Source: Pleurocapsa sp. PCC 7327 (lineage in GTDB: Bacteria > Cyanobacteriota > Cyanobacteriia > Cyanobacteriales > Microcystaceae). Taken from it: DNA of 64,000 nt. The position numbers and the translations under genes were made by a program. This document shows positions 6,294 through 16,824 of this stretch, one piece after another. The DNA is taken from assembly GCF_000317025.1 (NCBI RefSeq), contig NC_019689.1:4511501-4575500 (forward strand). Direction: 5' to 3'. A model generated the notes under the pieces. The model saw nothing but the letters and a program-made list of their open reading frames with translations. It was not told the DNA's origin and ran no database searches. Positions within the stretch are counted from its first letter, which is position 1. Each line of letters opens with the position of its first letter.

Positions 6294-9200
6294 TTACTGA
6301 ACCGAAGTAAGTGTCTTTTCTTGCTCAACTACCGCTTCAGGATTGGTTTCTGGCGCGTTGGCTTCCGATGGGGGAACGACTTGCCAGAATTTGCCAAGAT
6401 AGGACTCCCAATTGTCGAGAATCGCCTTACCTTTAGGGCTGCCCGTCTTTTCGACGTGAGCCTCGATTAGCCCTTTCAACAATTCTTCACCAGCAGGCGT
6501 ACAGATCCGTTGAATTTTAACAATGTCTTTATTGACTTTTTCTGGGAAAGATCCATCCTCATCGAGGAAGTATGCTAAGCCTCCCGTCATGCCAGCCCCA
6601 ACGTTGCGACCGACCGAACCGAGGACGACCACTACGCCACCCGTCATGTATTCGCAACAGTGATCGCCTGCCCCTTCGATAACAGCTTTTGCGAGGGAGT
6701 TACGGACTGCAAATCGTTCTCCTGCGCGACCGTTGGCATAGAGTACGCCGCCTGTTGCTCCGTAGAGGCAAGTATTGCCGATAATGACGTTTTCTGAAGC
6801 ATCGAAAGTAGCTTCCTTCGGAGGCACGATCGCGATTTCGCCGCCGTGCATTCCTTTACCGACGTAATCATTAGCTTCTCCTTCTAACAATAGCTTCATG
6901 CCAGGTAAGTTGAAAGCCCCGAAGCTTTGACCCGCAGAACCCTTGAATTTTAGGGTAATTTCCCCTTCAAAGCCGTTATTGCCGTATTGTTTGGCGATCG
7001 CTCCGGCAATTCTTGCGCCTACAGTGCGATCGGTGTTAACGATCGCGATTTCCTTGGTGATAACGCCTTGGTTTTGGATGGCTGCGGCTATTTCAGGATC
7101 TGCCAGCAAGCGATCGTCGAGAACGTCGCCGTTGCTATGGACTTCTTCGTGGTTTAACCAACTGCGGTTTTCCCGAACGTTGGGAAGATTGAGCAAGCAA
7201 TCGAGATTGAGTGCCTGGGTTTTAGTTAATTTAGCTCCTTCTCTCATTTCCAATAAGTCGGTGCGACCGATAATTTCGTCCAAACGACGATAGCCTAGAC
7301 GCGCCAGCAGCGATCGCACTTCTTGGGCGATGAAGTAAAAGAAATTGACTACGTGCTCTGGTATGCCAGTAAACCGCGCTCTCAAGCGTTCCTGTTGAGT
7401 AGCAACCCCTACCGGACAGTTATTAGTATGGCAGATCCTCGCCATAATGCAGCCTTCGGCAATCATGGAAATCGAGCCGAAGCCAAATTCTTCTGCACCC
7501 ATCAAAGCTGCCATAACGACATCCCAACCCGTTTTCAACCCGCCATCTGCTCGCAGAATCACGCGATCGCGCAATTGATTTTCCAGCAGCACGCGATGAA
7601 CTTCTGTCACGCCCAATTCCCAAGGACCGCCAGCGTGCTTGATTGAACTCAATGGAGATGCTCCCGTACCGCCGTCGTGACCGGAAATTTGAATGATATC
7701 TGCATTTGCCTTAGCAACGCCAGCCGCTACCGTACCGATGCCGATTTCAGCAACCAGCTTGACCGATACTTGCGCTTTCGGGTTGATCTGATGCAGGTCG
7801 AAGATTAGCTGCGCCAAGTCCTCAATTGAGTAGATATCGTGGTGGGGCGGCGGAGAAATCAAGTCAACTCCGGGTTTAGAACGCCGCAACATGGCGATGT
7901 AGGGGCTGACTTTCTTGCCGGGTAACTGACCGCCTTCTCCAGGCTTCGCGCCTTGGGCAATCTTAATTTCTAGTTGCTTGGCGCTCATTAAATATTCGGG
8001 GGTAACTCCAAAGCGTCCAGAGGCGATCTGTTTGATAGCAGAACTCGCCGTATCGCCGTTGCGAAGTCCCTTCAGGTGGGGCAATGTGGGAGAATTGCCG
8101 TTTTCGTCTACATCGTCGAGAATCTTGAAGCGGATGGGATCTTCGCCGCCTTCTCCCGAATTGGATTTGCCGCCGAGACGGTTCATCGCGATCGCTAGGA
8201 TTTCGTGTGCTTCTCGCGACAGTGCCCCCAATGACATGCCGCCCGTGCAGAAGCGCTTGACAATCGATTCGATGGATTCGACTTCTTCGATGGGAATAGA
8301 AGCGCGATCGGGTTGGAAATCCAATAAATCTCGCAGCGCCGTCACCGGACGGTCTGCCAGGTATTTTTGGTAGACTTCGTAGTGGTCGTAAGCTTCCTTG
8401 TTATCAGAAGAGCCGTTGCTTTCGCCTTTGTAGGCTGCAACTGCCTTATGCAGCGCCTTTGCCATCTCTGGGGAGTTCATGTGATATTCTCCGCCGGGAC
8501 GGTAGTTGACAAAACCGTAATTTTCTAATTTCTTGAGCGTTAGGTTAGGAAAGGCTTGTCTGTGGAAGGAAATGACTTCTTGCGCTAATTCTTCTACGCT
8601 CAAGCCGCCAACTCGACTGGTAGTTCCCCTAAACGCCAGATCGATTAATTTGCCTCCCAAACCGATCGCTTCAAAGATTTGCGCTCCATGGTAGGACGAG
8701 AGGAGCGAAATTCCCATTTTGGAGAGAATCTTCAACAAGCCAGCTTCTACCGCCTTGCGATAGCGTTTGAGAGCTGTTTCTAACGTAATGGTTTCTAGCT
8801 TGCCATTCGCCATCATCTTTTGCGTTTTTAAGTCGTTCCGCCAATGGCGCACGGATTCTAGGGCAAGGTAGGGACAGACTGCCGACGCGCCGTAGCCGAT
8901 TAAACAAGCAAAGTGGTGGGTACTCCAACACTGGGCGGTATCTACAATCAATGAGGCGCTCAAGCGCAGCCCTTCTCGAATCAGATGATGGTGTACTGCT
9001 CCCACTGCTAGCAGGGGAGGAATATAGCTTTGGGTTTCATCAATGGTACGTCCGTTAGCGCGATCGCTCAGAATCAGAATTTCTGCTCCCGAACGAACGG
9101 CTTGGGCAGCTTCGTCGCACAGCCGCCGCAAAGCGATTTCTAACCCGCTTGGTCCGTTGGCGATTTCAAATAAAGTCGATAGTTCTACCGTGGCAAACTC

Positions 9201-10964
9201 GGAGGCTTTAATGGCTGCAAACTCGGTTTCGTTGAGAATGGGGGTTTCCAGTTTCAGGAGACGAGCGGCTTCTGGACTGGGAGCGAGCAGATTGCCCCGT
9301 TTGCCCAACAGCACCTCTAACGACATGACTAAGCTTTCCCGCAGGGGATCGATAGGCGGATTGGTGACTTGAGCAAAGCGCTGTTTGAAATAGTCGTAGA
9401 GTAAGCGGGGTTTACTCGATAGCACTGCCAAGGGAGTATCGTCTCCCATACAGAAGGTGGGTTCTTTGCCTTGACTTGCCATCGGCTCGATAATCATCTC
9501 GACATCTTCTGCCGTATAGCCAAAAGCCGTCTGATAGCGCAGTAAAGCTGCGTCGTCTTCTATCTGGAGCTTTTCGCAGAAGGATTGCACTCCGACTTCT
9601 TGGCGAAAAGCATTTACCCACTCGCCGTAGGGATGCTGTTTGGCAATGCGCTGCTTGATCTCCCAATTTTTCAGAATTTCTTGGGTTTCTAAATTCACTG
9701 CGATCGCTTCTCCGGGACCCAAGCGCCCTTTCTCGACAATCTCCGCCTCTGGAAGGGAAACGACTCCCGCTTCGGAGGCGACGACGACGTAGCCATCTTT
9801 GGTGATGCTGTAACGAGCGGGGCGCAAACCGTTGCGATCCAAGCAGGCACCAACGGTCTTACCATCGCTAAAGACGAGCAAAGCGGGTCCATCCCAGGGC
9901 TCTTGCAGTCCGCTGTAGTAGCGATAAAACTCGACGATTTCTGGATGGTTCTTTAAATCGGGTTGGTTTTGGTAGGCTTCCGGCACCAGGATCGTCGCTG
10001 CTTCTAGGGGGCTGCGTCCGGTACGCACCAACAGCTCCATCGCGCTATCCAGGTTGTAGGAGTCGCTGTTATCGATGTTAACGATGGGCGTGAGCGCGTC
10101 GAGTTGCTCTGCCGTCCATCCCGGCACTTCTAGATTCATTTCCCGTGCTGCCATCCAGTTGATATTGCCTAGCAGGGTGTTGATCTCGCCGTTATGCCCC
10201 AATAACCGCATTGGCTGAGCAAGGGGCCATTTGGGCATGGTGTTGGTGCTGAAGCGGCGGTGGTAGACGGCAAACTGACTTTGATAGTTAGGATCTTTTA
10301 AGTCGAGATAAAACTCTCCCAGGACTGCTGCTCTCACCATGCCTTTGTAGACGATCGTGCGGCAGGAAAACGAGCAAATATAAAAATCGTCGGCTAATTT
10401 TTTTCCGACTCGCGATCGCGCTACGTAGAGAACCTTATCTAATGCATCTCCAGCTAAGTTATTGGGAGATGTCACCATAATTTGCGCGATATAAGGCTGA
10501 TTTTCCCGCGCTTGCACCCCTAGCACTTCCGGACGCACGGGAACTTCTCGCCATCCCAGTACGGTTAATTTTTCGGCTTTGACTGCCTCTTCTACATCAG
10601 CCATCGCCTCCGCTCGTCTGGAGGGTTCTTGAGGCAAAAACACCATCCCTACGCCCAGACGTTCTGCTATCGGCATGGAAAGATGATTGGCTCTAAACCA
10701 GCCCTCAAATAGTTGCAGCGGCAGGGCAGTCATTATACCCGAACCATCGCCCGAATCGTTATCTGCACTGCACGCTCCCCGATGCTCCATACAGCCTAAT
10801 GCCGATAGGGCTTGTTCGATTAGTGCGTGACTGCCTCGACCTTTAACGTCGGCGATAAAGCCAACTCCGCAAGCATCCCGTTCCTCCGTTAGCCATCTGG
10901 GGCCGAGATAAGGCATTTCCCGTTCGGGTTGGTGAGTTGATTGACTGCGATTCTCTCTATTCAT
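6294..10964 (-). CDS. glsF: ferredoxin-dependent glutamate synthase
   Basis: A 1556-residue Fd-GOGAT. It transfers the amide nitrogen of glutamine to 2-oxoglutarate, giving two glutamates, with electrons from ferredoxin. Domains in order: glutaminase with the nucleophile C32 exposed after a short leader is removed ([12 protein letters not shown]), a central linking domain, the FMN-binding synthase domain with the 3Fe-4S motif [12 protein letters not shown] at about residues 1168-1180, and the C-terminal GxxGxG beta-helix domain (about 1290-1500). Length agrees with cyanobacterial and plastid enzymes. It is a single-gene unit with its own terminator. No clear NtcA box (GTA-N8-TAC) was seen in the 670 bases upstream. 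The gene is complete. Confidence 0.97.
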   Translation of the reverse strand: MNRENRSQSTHQPEREMPYLGPRWLTEERDACGVGFIADVKGRGSHALIEQALSALGCMEHRGACSADNDSGDGSGIMTALPLQLFEGWFRANHLSMPIAERLGVGMVFLPQEPSRRAEAMADVEEAVKAEKLTVLGWREVPVRPEVLGVQARENQPYIAQIMVTSPNNLAGDALDKVLYVARSRVGKKLADDFYICSFSCRTIVYKGMVRAAVLGEFYLDLKDPNYQSQFAVYHRRFSTNTMPKWPLAQPMRLLGHNGEINTLLGNINWMAAREMNLEVPGWTAEQLDALTPIVNIDNSDSYNLDSAMELLVRTGRSPLEAATILVPEAYQNQPDLKNHPEIVEFYRYYSGLQEPWDGPALLVFSDGKTVGACLDRNGLRPARYSITKDGYVVVASEAGVVSLPEAEIVEKGRLGPGEAIAVNLETQEILKNWEIKQRIAKQHPYGEWVNAFRQEVGVQSFCEKLQIEDDAALLRYQTAFGYTAEDVEMIIEPMASQGKEPTFCMGDDTPLAVLSSKPRLLYDYFKQRFAQVTNPPIDPLRESLVMSLEVLLGKRGNLLAPSPEAARLLKLETPILNETEFAAIKASEFATVELSTLFEIANGPSGLEIALRRLCDEAAQAVRSGAEILILSDRANGRTIDETQSYIPPLLAVGAVHHHLIREGLRLSASLIVDTAQCWSTHHFACLIGYGASAVCPYLALESVRHWRNDLKTQKMMANGKLETITLETALKRYRKAVEAGLLKILSKMGISLLSSYHGAQIFEAIGLGGKLIDLAFRGTTSRVGGLSVEELAQEVISFHRQAFPNLTLKKLENYGFVNYRPGGEYHMNSPEMAKALHKAVAAYKGESNGSSDNKEAYDHYEVYQKYLADRPVTALRDLLDFQPDRASIPIEEVESIESIVKRFCTGGMSLGALSREAHEILAIAMNRLGGKSNSGEGGEDPIRFKILDDVDENGNSPTLPHLKGLRNGDTASSAIKQIASGRFGVTPEYLMSAKQLEIKIAQGAKPGEGGQLPGKKVSPYIAMLRRSKPGVDLISPPPHHDIYSIEDLAQLIFDLHQINPKAQVSVKLVAEIGIGTVAAGVAKANADIIQISGHDGGTGASPLSSIKHAGGPWELGVTEVHRVLLENQLRDRVILRADGGLKTGWDVVMAALMGAEEFGFGSISMIAEGCIMARICHTNNCPVGVATQQERLRARFTGIPEHVVNFFYFIAQEVRSLLARLGYRRLDEIIGRTDLLEMREGAKLTKTQALNLDCLLNLPNVRENRSWLNHEEVHSNGDVLDDRLLADPEIAAAIQNQGVITKEIAIVNTDRTVGARIAGAIAKQYGNNGFEGEITLKFKGSAGQSFGAFNLPGMKLLLEGEANDYVGKGMHGGEIAIVPPKEATFDASENVIIGNTCLYGATGGVLYANGRAGERFAVRNSLAKAVIEGAGDHCCEYMTGGVVVVLGSVGRNVGAGMTGGLAYFLDEDGSFPEKVNKDIVKIQRICTPAGEELLKGLIEAHVEKTGSPKGKAILDNWESYLGKFWQVVPPSEANAPETNPEAVVEQEKTLTSVQ

Positions 10965-11637
10965 TCTCTTTCCACGATCTGTGCTGGTTTAAGGTAAGGT
11001 ATTGATATTATTGGTTAGCTTAAAAATGGCTGCTGCTGGCAAATTCCGGTTGACAAATACGAGATTTGGATCCGATTATGAGGGAAACAAAATTAAGCTT
11101 GATTAAGTTTGTTTATTTAGTCTAAATATTAGGATATCCTGTTTGCGTTTTCGAGCAGAACGTCCTAAGTGTATTTGCCCTTAACCCAAACAATTCGCCA
11201 TTAACTGTACGATCGATTGCGAATTAGATTGCCCCGTCTATGTGCCCAACTTAGCCGCGACGGAATTGCTCAACAATCGTTAACAACTGCTGAGTTTTAA
11301 AGAATAACCTTTTGGCTTTATCGAAGTGAAGCAACTGGCGTTCTCCAAGATATCTGGTAAATCTTGGCGGATAGGTGAATTTTCTCCGCTTAGTAATAAT
11401 CAATATTATAAGAAATATTGAATTTTAACAATCTCCAGTTCGAGTTGGTGTTATTTTAATTAGCTTAGGCTTGCTACTACCATCAAGCCAGCAATAGCAA
11501 TCGCGATCGCCCGTTCGAGTCAGAGAGATCGAAACGAAAAAGTCATCAATCCATGATGTATTACAATCATTTTTGTGCGATCGCAGCGCGATCGGAATAA
11601 AAATTAAATTCTTAAAAAGTAACTTGAGGGCGTATCC
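10965..11637. other. long intergenic region between divergent glsF and phosphodiester glycosidase genes
   Basis: 673 bases, AT-rich, without a credible coding frame or tRNA. It must hold promoters in both directions. A TTGACA at 11050-11055 with GATTAT 18 bases on is a possible plus-strand promoter, but it lies almost 560 bases from the next gene, so I do not assign it. Confidence 0.5.
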
Positions 11638-13737
11638 GTGACTGACTCAATTTGGAAATCAGTAGGCTTCTTTTCTTTTTCTCTACTCGCGACGCTAGTT
11701 GTCTACTCCTTCTCAGTTGGCTCGTCGGCTGAAACAGAAGGCGATCGCCCTCAGAAGTTAGATGTAGGGGAGAGTTTGGAAATCCGCTCGCCTAGAAGTC
11801 AGGAGGATTTCAAGGCAGAGAACAAGGGTCGCTACACCGCCCCGCCAATTCGCGAAACGCCCGTACAGAAATTAGAAGCTGTTCGAGTGTCTTCTGCCAT
11901 CCCTCAAACCAATACTTCTGTTAACGCAGAACTTATCACAATTGAGCATTCAAAATTCAGAATTCTGAATTCTTTAATCGCTCAAACTCCCTCTTCCGAT
12001 TCCCAAGCAAGTCGGGAAATCTCTCTCAACGGACGCAGATTTCCGATCGCTTGGACGCAATGGAACGAAAATGGTTCGGTTCGCACAGCTATTACCGATA
12101 CTGGCGCCATGCAAGCCTTGGGAGTAGAACTCCTCAGTACCAACAGATCGGACGTACAGCCCGTACTTTGGTTCCCAGTCGATCCCAAGCGACCGATTTC
12201 TCTTGGAGCAAAATTTATTAGCCCGTACCGCTACCTCGATATTACCGAGCTAGTCAATCGAGCAGGCGGTCAATTGCAAGTAGCAGGCAACGTTCTCAAC
12301 ATCGACTTTCCCCAACCGCAGATCCTCAATATTCGTCAAGGCAATCAAACTTGGGGCAAGCGCCTGGTTATCGATTTGGATCGTCCGGTTTTCTGGCAAG
12401 TCAGTCAAGCCCCCAAGCAAGGAGCCGTGATAATTGAAGGCATGGCAACTCCCGAACTATTAGCCCAATTTCAACCATCGCCTACAGCCGACGATGCCAT
12501 TCAGGCAACCGATGAGGACGATATGGGCAGCGGCGCTCCCTCGCCTGCACCCACTAAGCTTGACGAGCAGCTATTTTCCTTGCAAAGTGATGGCAAAATT
12601 ACCAAGTTACTGATCGACTTGCCAACGGCTCATGGCGTGCAAGTATTTAGCCTAGCCAATCCCAACCGATTAGTCGTCGATATCCGTCCCGATGTCATGA
12701 AGCAGCGAGATATTGTCTGGGCACCGGGAGTTATTTGGCGACAGCGGTTTGTCAGGCTCGATCGCAGCTATTTTCCAGTAAATTGGTTGGAGATCGACCC
12801 GCGATCGCCGGGAATCTCCCTCAAACCTATTACCAGCAATCCCAATACCTTAGAAGGCATTGCTCCCCTCGTAATGACTGCTCGTTCTTGGCAGGCAACG
12901 GCGGCAATTAACGGCGGCTTCTTTAACCGCGATAGCAAGCTGCCGCTGGGGGCAATTCGTCAGGATAACCGTTGGCTATCGAGTCCCATCCTCAACCGAG
13001 GCGCGATCGCATGGAATGACAAAGGACAGGTTAAAATCGGTCGTCTCGCATTTCGAGAAATGCTAACGACATCGACGGGAGAGCGTCTGCCGATTCTCTT
13101 GCTCAATAGCGGCTACGTAGACGCGGGAATGGCTCGCTATACGTCTGAGTGGGGAGCGAATTACAAAACTCTGACAGATAACGAGACAATCGTTGTCGTA
13201 CAAAATAACCGCGTTACCCAACAGCTACAGGCAGGATTGGCTGGAAAAGATGCATTTGCCATCCCCACGGATGGTTATTTATTGGCAATTCGCAAAAATG
13301 GCGCACCTGCTTCCGTCTTGCTCGTCGGCACGCAAGTGACGCTGGAGAGCAGCACATTTCCTGCCGACTTTGCTAGTTACCCTCACGTGTTAGGGGCGGG
13401 CCCTCTTTTAATCCAAAACAGTCGCATCGTCCTCAACGCCGCCTTGGAACGATTCAGCACGGGTTTCCAAAAACAAATGGCTTCTCGCAGCGCGATCGCG
13501 ACGAGCGCTCGGGGTACGTTAATTATTGCCACGGTTCACAACCGCGTTGGCGGACGAGGGGCAACCCTTAGCGAGCTGGCTCAGATTATGCAAAAGTTAG
13601 GAGCAGTCGATGCCCTCAATCTCGATGGAGGCAGTTCGACATCTTTATTGCTAGGCGGTCAATCGATCGATCGCTCTCCCGTTACTGCCGCTCGCGTTCA
13701 TAATGGAATTGGGATTTTCCTGTCTACTTCGCCATAA
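11638..13737 (+). CDS. secreted phosphodiester glycosidase-family protein with AMIN-like domains
   Basis: A 699-residue exported protein (GTG start). A hydrophobic segment FFSFSLLATLVVYSFSVGSS near residues 11-30 acts as signal or anchor. The middle (about 215-260 and 315-350) holds two AMIN-like stretches (KRLVIDLDRPVFWQV; KLLIDLPTAHGVQVFSL), domains that bind cell wall in other proteins. The C-terminal third is the phosphodiester glycosidase (NAGPA, formerly DUF2233) fold, with NGGFF near 425 and the signature ALNLDGGSSTSLLLGG near 660. The family cleaves sugar phosphodiester bonds; the substrate here is unknown, periplasmic glycans are a reasonable guess. It faces a TPR lipoprotein gene tail to tail with two bases between. 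Confidence 0.82.
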   Translation: MTDSIWKSVGFFSFSLLATLVVYSFSVGSSAETEGDRPQKLDVGESLEIRSPRSQEDFKAENKGRYTAPPIRETPVQKLEAVRVSSAIPQTNTSVNAELITIEHSKFRILNSLIAQTPSSDSQASREISLNGRRFPIAWTQWNENGSVRTAITDTGAMQALGVELLSTNRSDVQPVLWFPVDPKRPISLGAKFISPYRYLDITELVNRAGGQLQVAGNVLNIDFPQPQILNIRQGNQTWGKRLVIDLDRPVFWQVSQAPKQGAVIIEGMATPELLAQFQPSPTADDAIQATDEDDMGSGAPSPAPTKLDEQLFSLQSDGKITKLLIDLPTAHGVQVFSLANPNRLVVDIRPDVMKQRDIVWAPGVIWRQRFVRLDRSYFPVNWLEIDPRSPGISLKPITSNPNTLEGIAPLVMTARSWQATAAINGGFFNRDSKLPLGAIRQDNRWLSSPILNRGAIAWNDKGQVKIGRLAFREMLTTSTGERLPILLLNSGYVDAGMARYTSEWGANYKTLTDNETIVVVQNNRVTQQLQAGLAGKDAFAIPTDGYLLAIRKNGAPASVLLVGTQVTLESSTFPADFASYPHVLGAGPLLIQNSRIVLNAALERFSTGFQKQMASRSAIATSARGTLIIATVHNRVGGRGATLSELAQIMQKLGAVDALNLDGGSSTSLLLGGQSIDRSPVTAARVHNGIGIFLSTSP

Positions 13738-13739
13738 AC

Positions 13740-14447
13740 TCATCGAATTTTTGCATCTTTTTGCTTCAGCGAGGCAAGCCGATTTTGTACGGCTTGATAG
13801 GCTTCTGTGTTTCCCTGTTGCTTGAAAATCTCGGCGGCTTGCTTAAAATCGAGGATAGCACCTTCTCGATTGCCTAAATCCCAACGAGCGAGGGCACGAT
13901 TGTAATAAGCTTCCGCATATTCTGGATTGCTAGCAATAACTTGAGAAAGTTCAAAGTCAGCGCCTTTGCTGTCTCCTGTATTCAAATAGACGAGACCCAA
14001 AGTATTATGGGCAAAGGGTTCGTTAGGATTCAGTTTAAGTGCTGCCCGAGCATCGGCGATCGCGTTTTTGTAATCTCCCGATTGTAAGTAGATATTGGCT
14101 CGGTTAACGTAAGCCTCGATAAAGTTGGGATCGAGTTTCAAGGCTCTAGTAAAATCGGCGATCGCTTTCTCGGCTTCTCCCAATTGACTGTAGGCAAAAC
14201 CTCGGTTGAAATAAGCGTCTGCATCATTACTATTAATTTTCAGGGCTTTGGTAAAGTCTTCGCTTGCTCCTTTATAGTCGCCGCCTTGGGTTTTTTCGAT
14301 TCCCCGTTGGACTAGCTCTACGGAATTGACTTGGATAAGCTGACTATTAGTCTGCCCGGTTTCGCTAGGCGATAGAAAGGTACAGGCACTTGCCAGACCA
14401 ACCAGAATAGCCGTCAGACCTAGCAAAGGAGTGGAATAGGTAGACAT
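13740..14447 (-). CDS. TPR-repeat lipoprotein
   Basis: A 235-residue protein. The N-terminus is a lipoprotein signal: hydrophobic LLGLTAILVGLASAC with C22 as the probable lipidated residue. It is followed by about five tetratricopeptide repeats (from residue 45), each with the pattern ADAYFNRGFAYSQLG / AIADFTRALKLDPN, the helical hairpins used for protein contacts. The end (LASLKQKDAKIR) is charged. Its stop codon lies two bases from that of the phosphodiester glycosidase gene, with no room for separate terminators. Role unknown; likely a scaffold in the periplasm. Confidence 0.85.
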   Translation of the reverse strand: MSTYSTPLLGLTAILVGLASACTFLSPSETGQTNSQLIQVNSVELVQRGIEKTQGGDYKGASEDFTKALKINSNDADAYFNRGFAYSQLGEAEKAIADFTRALKLDPNFIEAYVNRANIYLQSGDYKNAIADARAALKLNPNEPFAHNTLGLVYLNTGDSKGADFELSQVIASNPEYAEAYYNRALARWDLGNREGAILDFKQAAEIFKQQGNTEAYQAVQNRLASLKQKDAKIR

Positions 14448-14519
14448 GTTCGATTTTCTAGAAAGGAGATGTTTTAAGGACGCAGGGGAGATAGGAAAAA
14501 AGAAATAATTAACTACTCC

Positions 14520-14612
14520 TCAATCCAAAATCCAAAATCCAAAAACTGGTCAATCCAACTCACAATTGCCAATCAACAATTGTGAATTATCAATTGCGAA
14601 TTGCGAATTGTT
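14520..14612. repeat. short tandem repeats, AATCCAAA and AATTGCGAATTG types
   Basis: AATCCAAA-type heptamers are repeated at 14520-14541, and copies of CAATTG/GAATTG occur up to 14612, a form of short repeats common between cyanobacterial genes. They separate two minus-strand genes. Confidence 0.6.
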
Positions 14613-14616
14613 TTAG

Positions 14617-15501
14617 TCACTGGTCATTGGTTGGTGTCAGCCAGAGGGCTAAGTTTTTGACATAGCATTGAATATCTGCCAAAGCCTGCGGTTCTTTTTG
14701 CATTCCTTCGCCAGGAGGCTCGTCTACAAAGCTAGGACAGCCTTTGCTGATATCCCAATTGTAGTCTACGAAATGATGGAATGTTGATTGAGCGACAACC
14801 CGTCCCGATCCATCGACTCTTTCTGCGGCGACAGCTAGATTGAACTCTCGTCCGGTTACTTGACTTTTTCCCGTCGCGATTACCCGTGCGTGTTTGGCAT
14901 TGGCAGGAACGCCAATGCCACCTTCATGGGGATGGGCAGGGAAAAATTGAATCGTTCCCGTTGGAGAGGCCGGATTTTTTAGAAGGTCGTGCAGGGGTTC
15001 GACGGGTTGGATCGTCTGATAATCTCCGTTGCGCCCAGAGTGGTAGTTGGGCCAGGAAATATAGGTCGTATAGCAGTCGTCGCTACGGCAGCGAGACTCG
15101 TCTGGGTCAATTTGCTGAGTATGAAAGTAGTGAAAACAACCGATGTTATCGAGACCGCACATTGAGATGCCCATATCTTGGTGGTCGCGCGTCGCGAGAA
15201 TGCCGCCGCCCCGTTGATGAAAGCGAGCAATTCCGGTTAGGTCTCGATCGCTCAGACCGCCTCCTACGTCTAGGGCAAATAACCAGAGTTCGTCAAAATC
15301 TTGGCGATCGAGATCGCTGAGCACGGGATCGTTTCCTTGGGCATCGGGCTGGCGATCGCGTGCCGTCACCTGACACAGCGAGTTTCCCCGCTCGTCGGTT
15401 AGAGAAGTTAGATAGTCGCTCAGCAACTGAAAGCGCGCGATCGTCCAATCGTCTTCTTTAGTAGACAATAGAGTTGTTTGCAGTAGGATGCGAATAGACA
15501 T
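14617..15501 (-). CDS. uncharacterised protein, possible ThuA/glutamine-amidotransferase-like fold
   Basis: A soluble 294-residue protein. The first part (MSIRILLQTTLL, then FDELWLFALDVGGGLSDRDLTGIARFHQRGGGILATRDHQDMG) has the alternating strand and helix pattern of class I amidotransferase-like (ThuA) folds: a flexible element asking for a gas-like 'wall' of glycine before the helix. The middle has a cluster of cysteines and histidines (CGLDNIGCFHYFH, ESRCRSDDC) that could bind metal, and the end has HHFVDYNWD. I cannot name a reaction. It stands as a single gene between repeat-rich spacers. Confidence 0.6.
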   Translation of the reverse strand: MSIRILLQTTLLSTKEDDWTIARFQLLSDYLTSLTDERGNSLCQVTARDRQPDAQGNDPVLSDLDRQDFDELWLFALDVGGGLSDRDLTGIARFHQRGGGILATRDHQDMGISMCGLDNIGCFHYFHTQQIDPDESRCRSDDCYTTYISWPNYHSGRNGDYQTIQPVEPLHDLLKNPASPTGTIQFFPAHPHEGGIGVPANAKHARVIATGKSQVTGREFNLAVAAERVDGSGRVVAQSTFHHFVDYNWDISKGCPSFVDEPPGEGMQKEPQALADIQCYVKNLALWLTPTNDQ

Positions 15502-15754
15502 GATTCATGGAAGTCGATAGAGACAGGATTCAGTATTTAGTAATCAGTTAACTGCTAACAGTTAATCGTTAATTTCTCCACAATCGATGCAGATCCTTGT
15601 ACCCACAGGGTCAAAGGAACCGATCGCTGATTCAGTCAGCTTTTTAATTTACTAGCGCATCATGGGTGAAAAATCGGAAAAATCTTTGTTTTAAATTTAA
15701 AAAATATACAATTTAAATTTATAATGACGACAAGCAGCCGAAAAGATAGACTCG
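15502..15754. other. AT-rich spacer
   Basis: No coding frame. Contains a long A/T tract near 15690-15722 (AAATTTAAAAAATATAC) that probably belongs to the upstream promoter of the amidotransferase-like gene or downstream tail of the GUN4 gene. Confidence 0.4.
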
Positions 15755-16384
15755 TTACAAATCACATGCCATTAGACGAGCTAGAAAATAGTTAGTCATT
15801 TTTGAGCCATAGGGGGAATTCCACCACCGCGAAGGATGACAACCAACGGGAGCGTTCGGAGAGTAGTCAAGCTTATCGCATTTTCTCCAGCGATTATTTT
15901 CGCGCCAGCCAACTCGCTCGCCTAATTTTTCTATGAGTTTTCGATCTTGTTCTAGAGTAGTTTCCAGATTGCCGCCTAAAGTTTGGTAAATGCCTAGCTG
16001 TATACTAAAACCAAAGCGTTTTTGACTGTACCTGAGCCAGAGCAGATCGATAGTCGCGATCGCGTTACAAGGAAAATTCCTGATATCCTCTGGGGTTAGT
16101 TCTTCTATCGGCTTACCCGCCACATCGAGAATGACATTAACAGTTTCTTTATCCGCCTCGAACCAATTTCCAGAAGCCAAGTCTTGTTGCAGTTTTCCAT
16201 AGCGGTGTACGTCGGACACCAGCATTAGTCTCTCTTCTAGCTGAGACACTTGCTCGGACAAGCTTGAGATTTGCTCTGGGTACGGCTTAATTTCTGCTAA
16301 TTGACTGCTCAGTTGACTCAATTGGCTTTGAATTTCTGATAACTGCGGCGGTTGAACGTTCTCCTCATTAGTTGGATTAGACAT
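15755..16384 (-). CDS. coiled-coil GUN4-domain protein
   Basis: The C-terminal two thirds is a GUN4 domain: the segments WFEADKETVNVILDVAG, LTPEDIRNFPCNAIATIDLLWLRYSQKRFGFSIQLGIYQ and RVGWRENNRWRK are the conserved helices that form the porphyrin-binding cradle in GUN4. The N-terminal part is a Gln/Ser-rich coiled coil (SEIQSQLSQLSSQLAEI, SSLSEQVSQLEERL). The genuine GUN4 activates magnesium chelatase; stand-alone relatives with extra domains may sense tetrapyrroles. I place the start at the internal methionine of MSNPTNEEN (16384); an upstream in-frame start at 16462 would add 26 residues of unlike composition. Confidence 0.8.
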   Translation of the reverse strand: MSNPTNEENVQPPQLSEIQSQLSQLSSQLAEIKPYPEQISSLSEQVSQLEERLMLVSDVHRYGKLQQDLASGNWFEADKETVNVILDVAGKPIEELTPEDIRNFPCNAIATIDLLWLRYSQKRFGFSIQLGIYQTLGGNLETTLEQDRKLIEKLGERVGWRENNRWRKCDKLDYSPNAPVGCHPSRWWNSPYGSKMTNYFLARLMACDL

Positions 16385-16462
16385 ATTTAAGCCTCTGGAG
16401 TGTTCTGTTTTTTCGGTTGGCTTAAGCCATGCTTGTATTGACACTTCAATCATAAGACTCAT

Positions 16463-16824
16463 TGCCTGAGTTCGAGAGTTCGAGCGAGTTCTTCAAACAT
16501 AAGTTTGTAGAGATGCGATTCGAGCGCGTCGGTGAGGAATTGTCCGTCTCCGATTAAGAATTACGAATTTGAAAGTCGTAATTTTAGTTGCCTCGCAAGG
16601 CTTTCAGGTATAGTTTTTATGCAATTTAAATTTTTATATCCTTAAATTTCACCGACTTGACTACTCGCGATCCCGAATTATCATTTATGATATGAATCCA
16701 TATATGGAGTTTTCTATCTGGAAGACCACCATATCTGTGGTTTAATACTAAGATACTAAGAAGCGTATTAGTTTAGCGTTTGCGTATCTCAATCGTCGAG
16801 TTATTTGTAGAATTACCTAGACTT
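16463..16824. other. promoter region of nrdA with spaced palindromes
   Basis: 362 bases between divergent genes. Two related inverted repeats lie in the second half (see the operator entry at 16697-16741). Nothing else recognised. Confidence 0.5.
16697..16741 (+). promoter_or_regulatory. candidate NrdR-type operator pair upstream of nrdAB
   Basis: TCCATATATGGA (16697-16708) and ACCACCATATCTGTGGT (16725-16741) share CCATAT-TG, and their CCATAT cores start exactly 31 bases apart (16698 and 16729). NrdR, the general repressor of ribonucleotide reductase genes, binds two related 16-bp boxes spaced by about three helical turns. The match to the usual NrdR consensus is imperfect, so this is inferred from position and spacing. 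Confidence 0.35.

Noticed and set aside
6943..9372. Several open frames of 100-130 codons on the plus strand inside glsF
   Set aside because: They are shadow frames of a fully conserved gene on the opposite strand and have no recognisable start signals.
10965..11637. NtcA box in front of glsF
   Set aside because: No GTA-N8-TAC with a suitable -10 box could be found by eye, so I do not report one.
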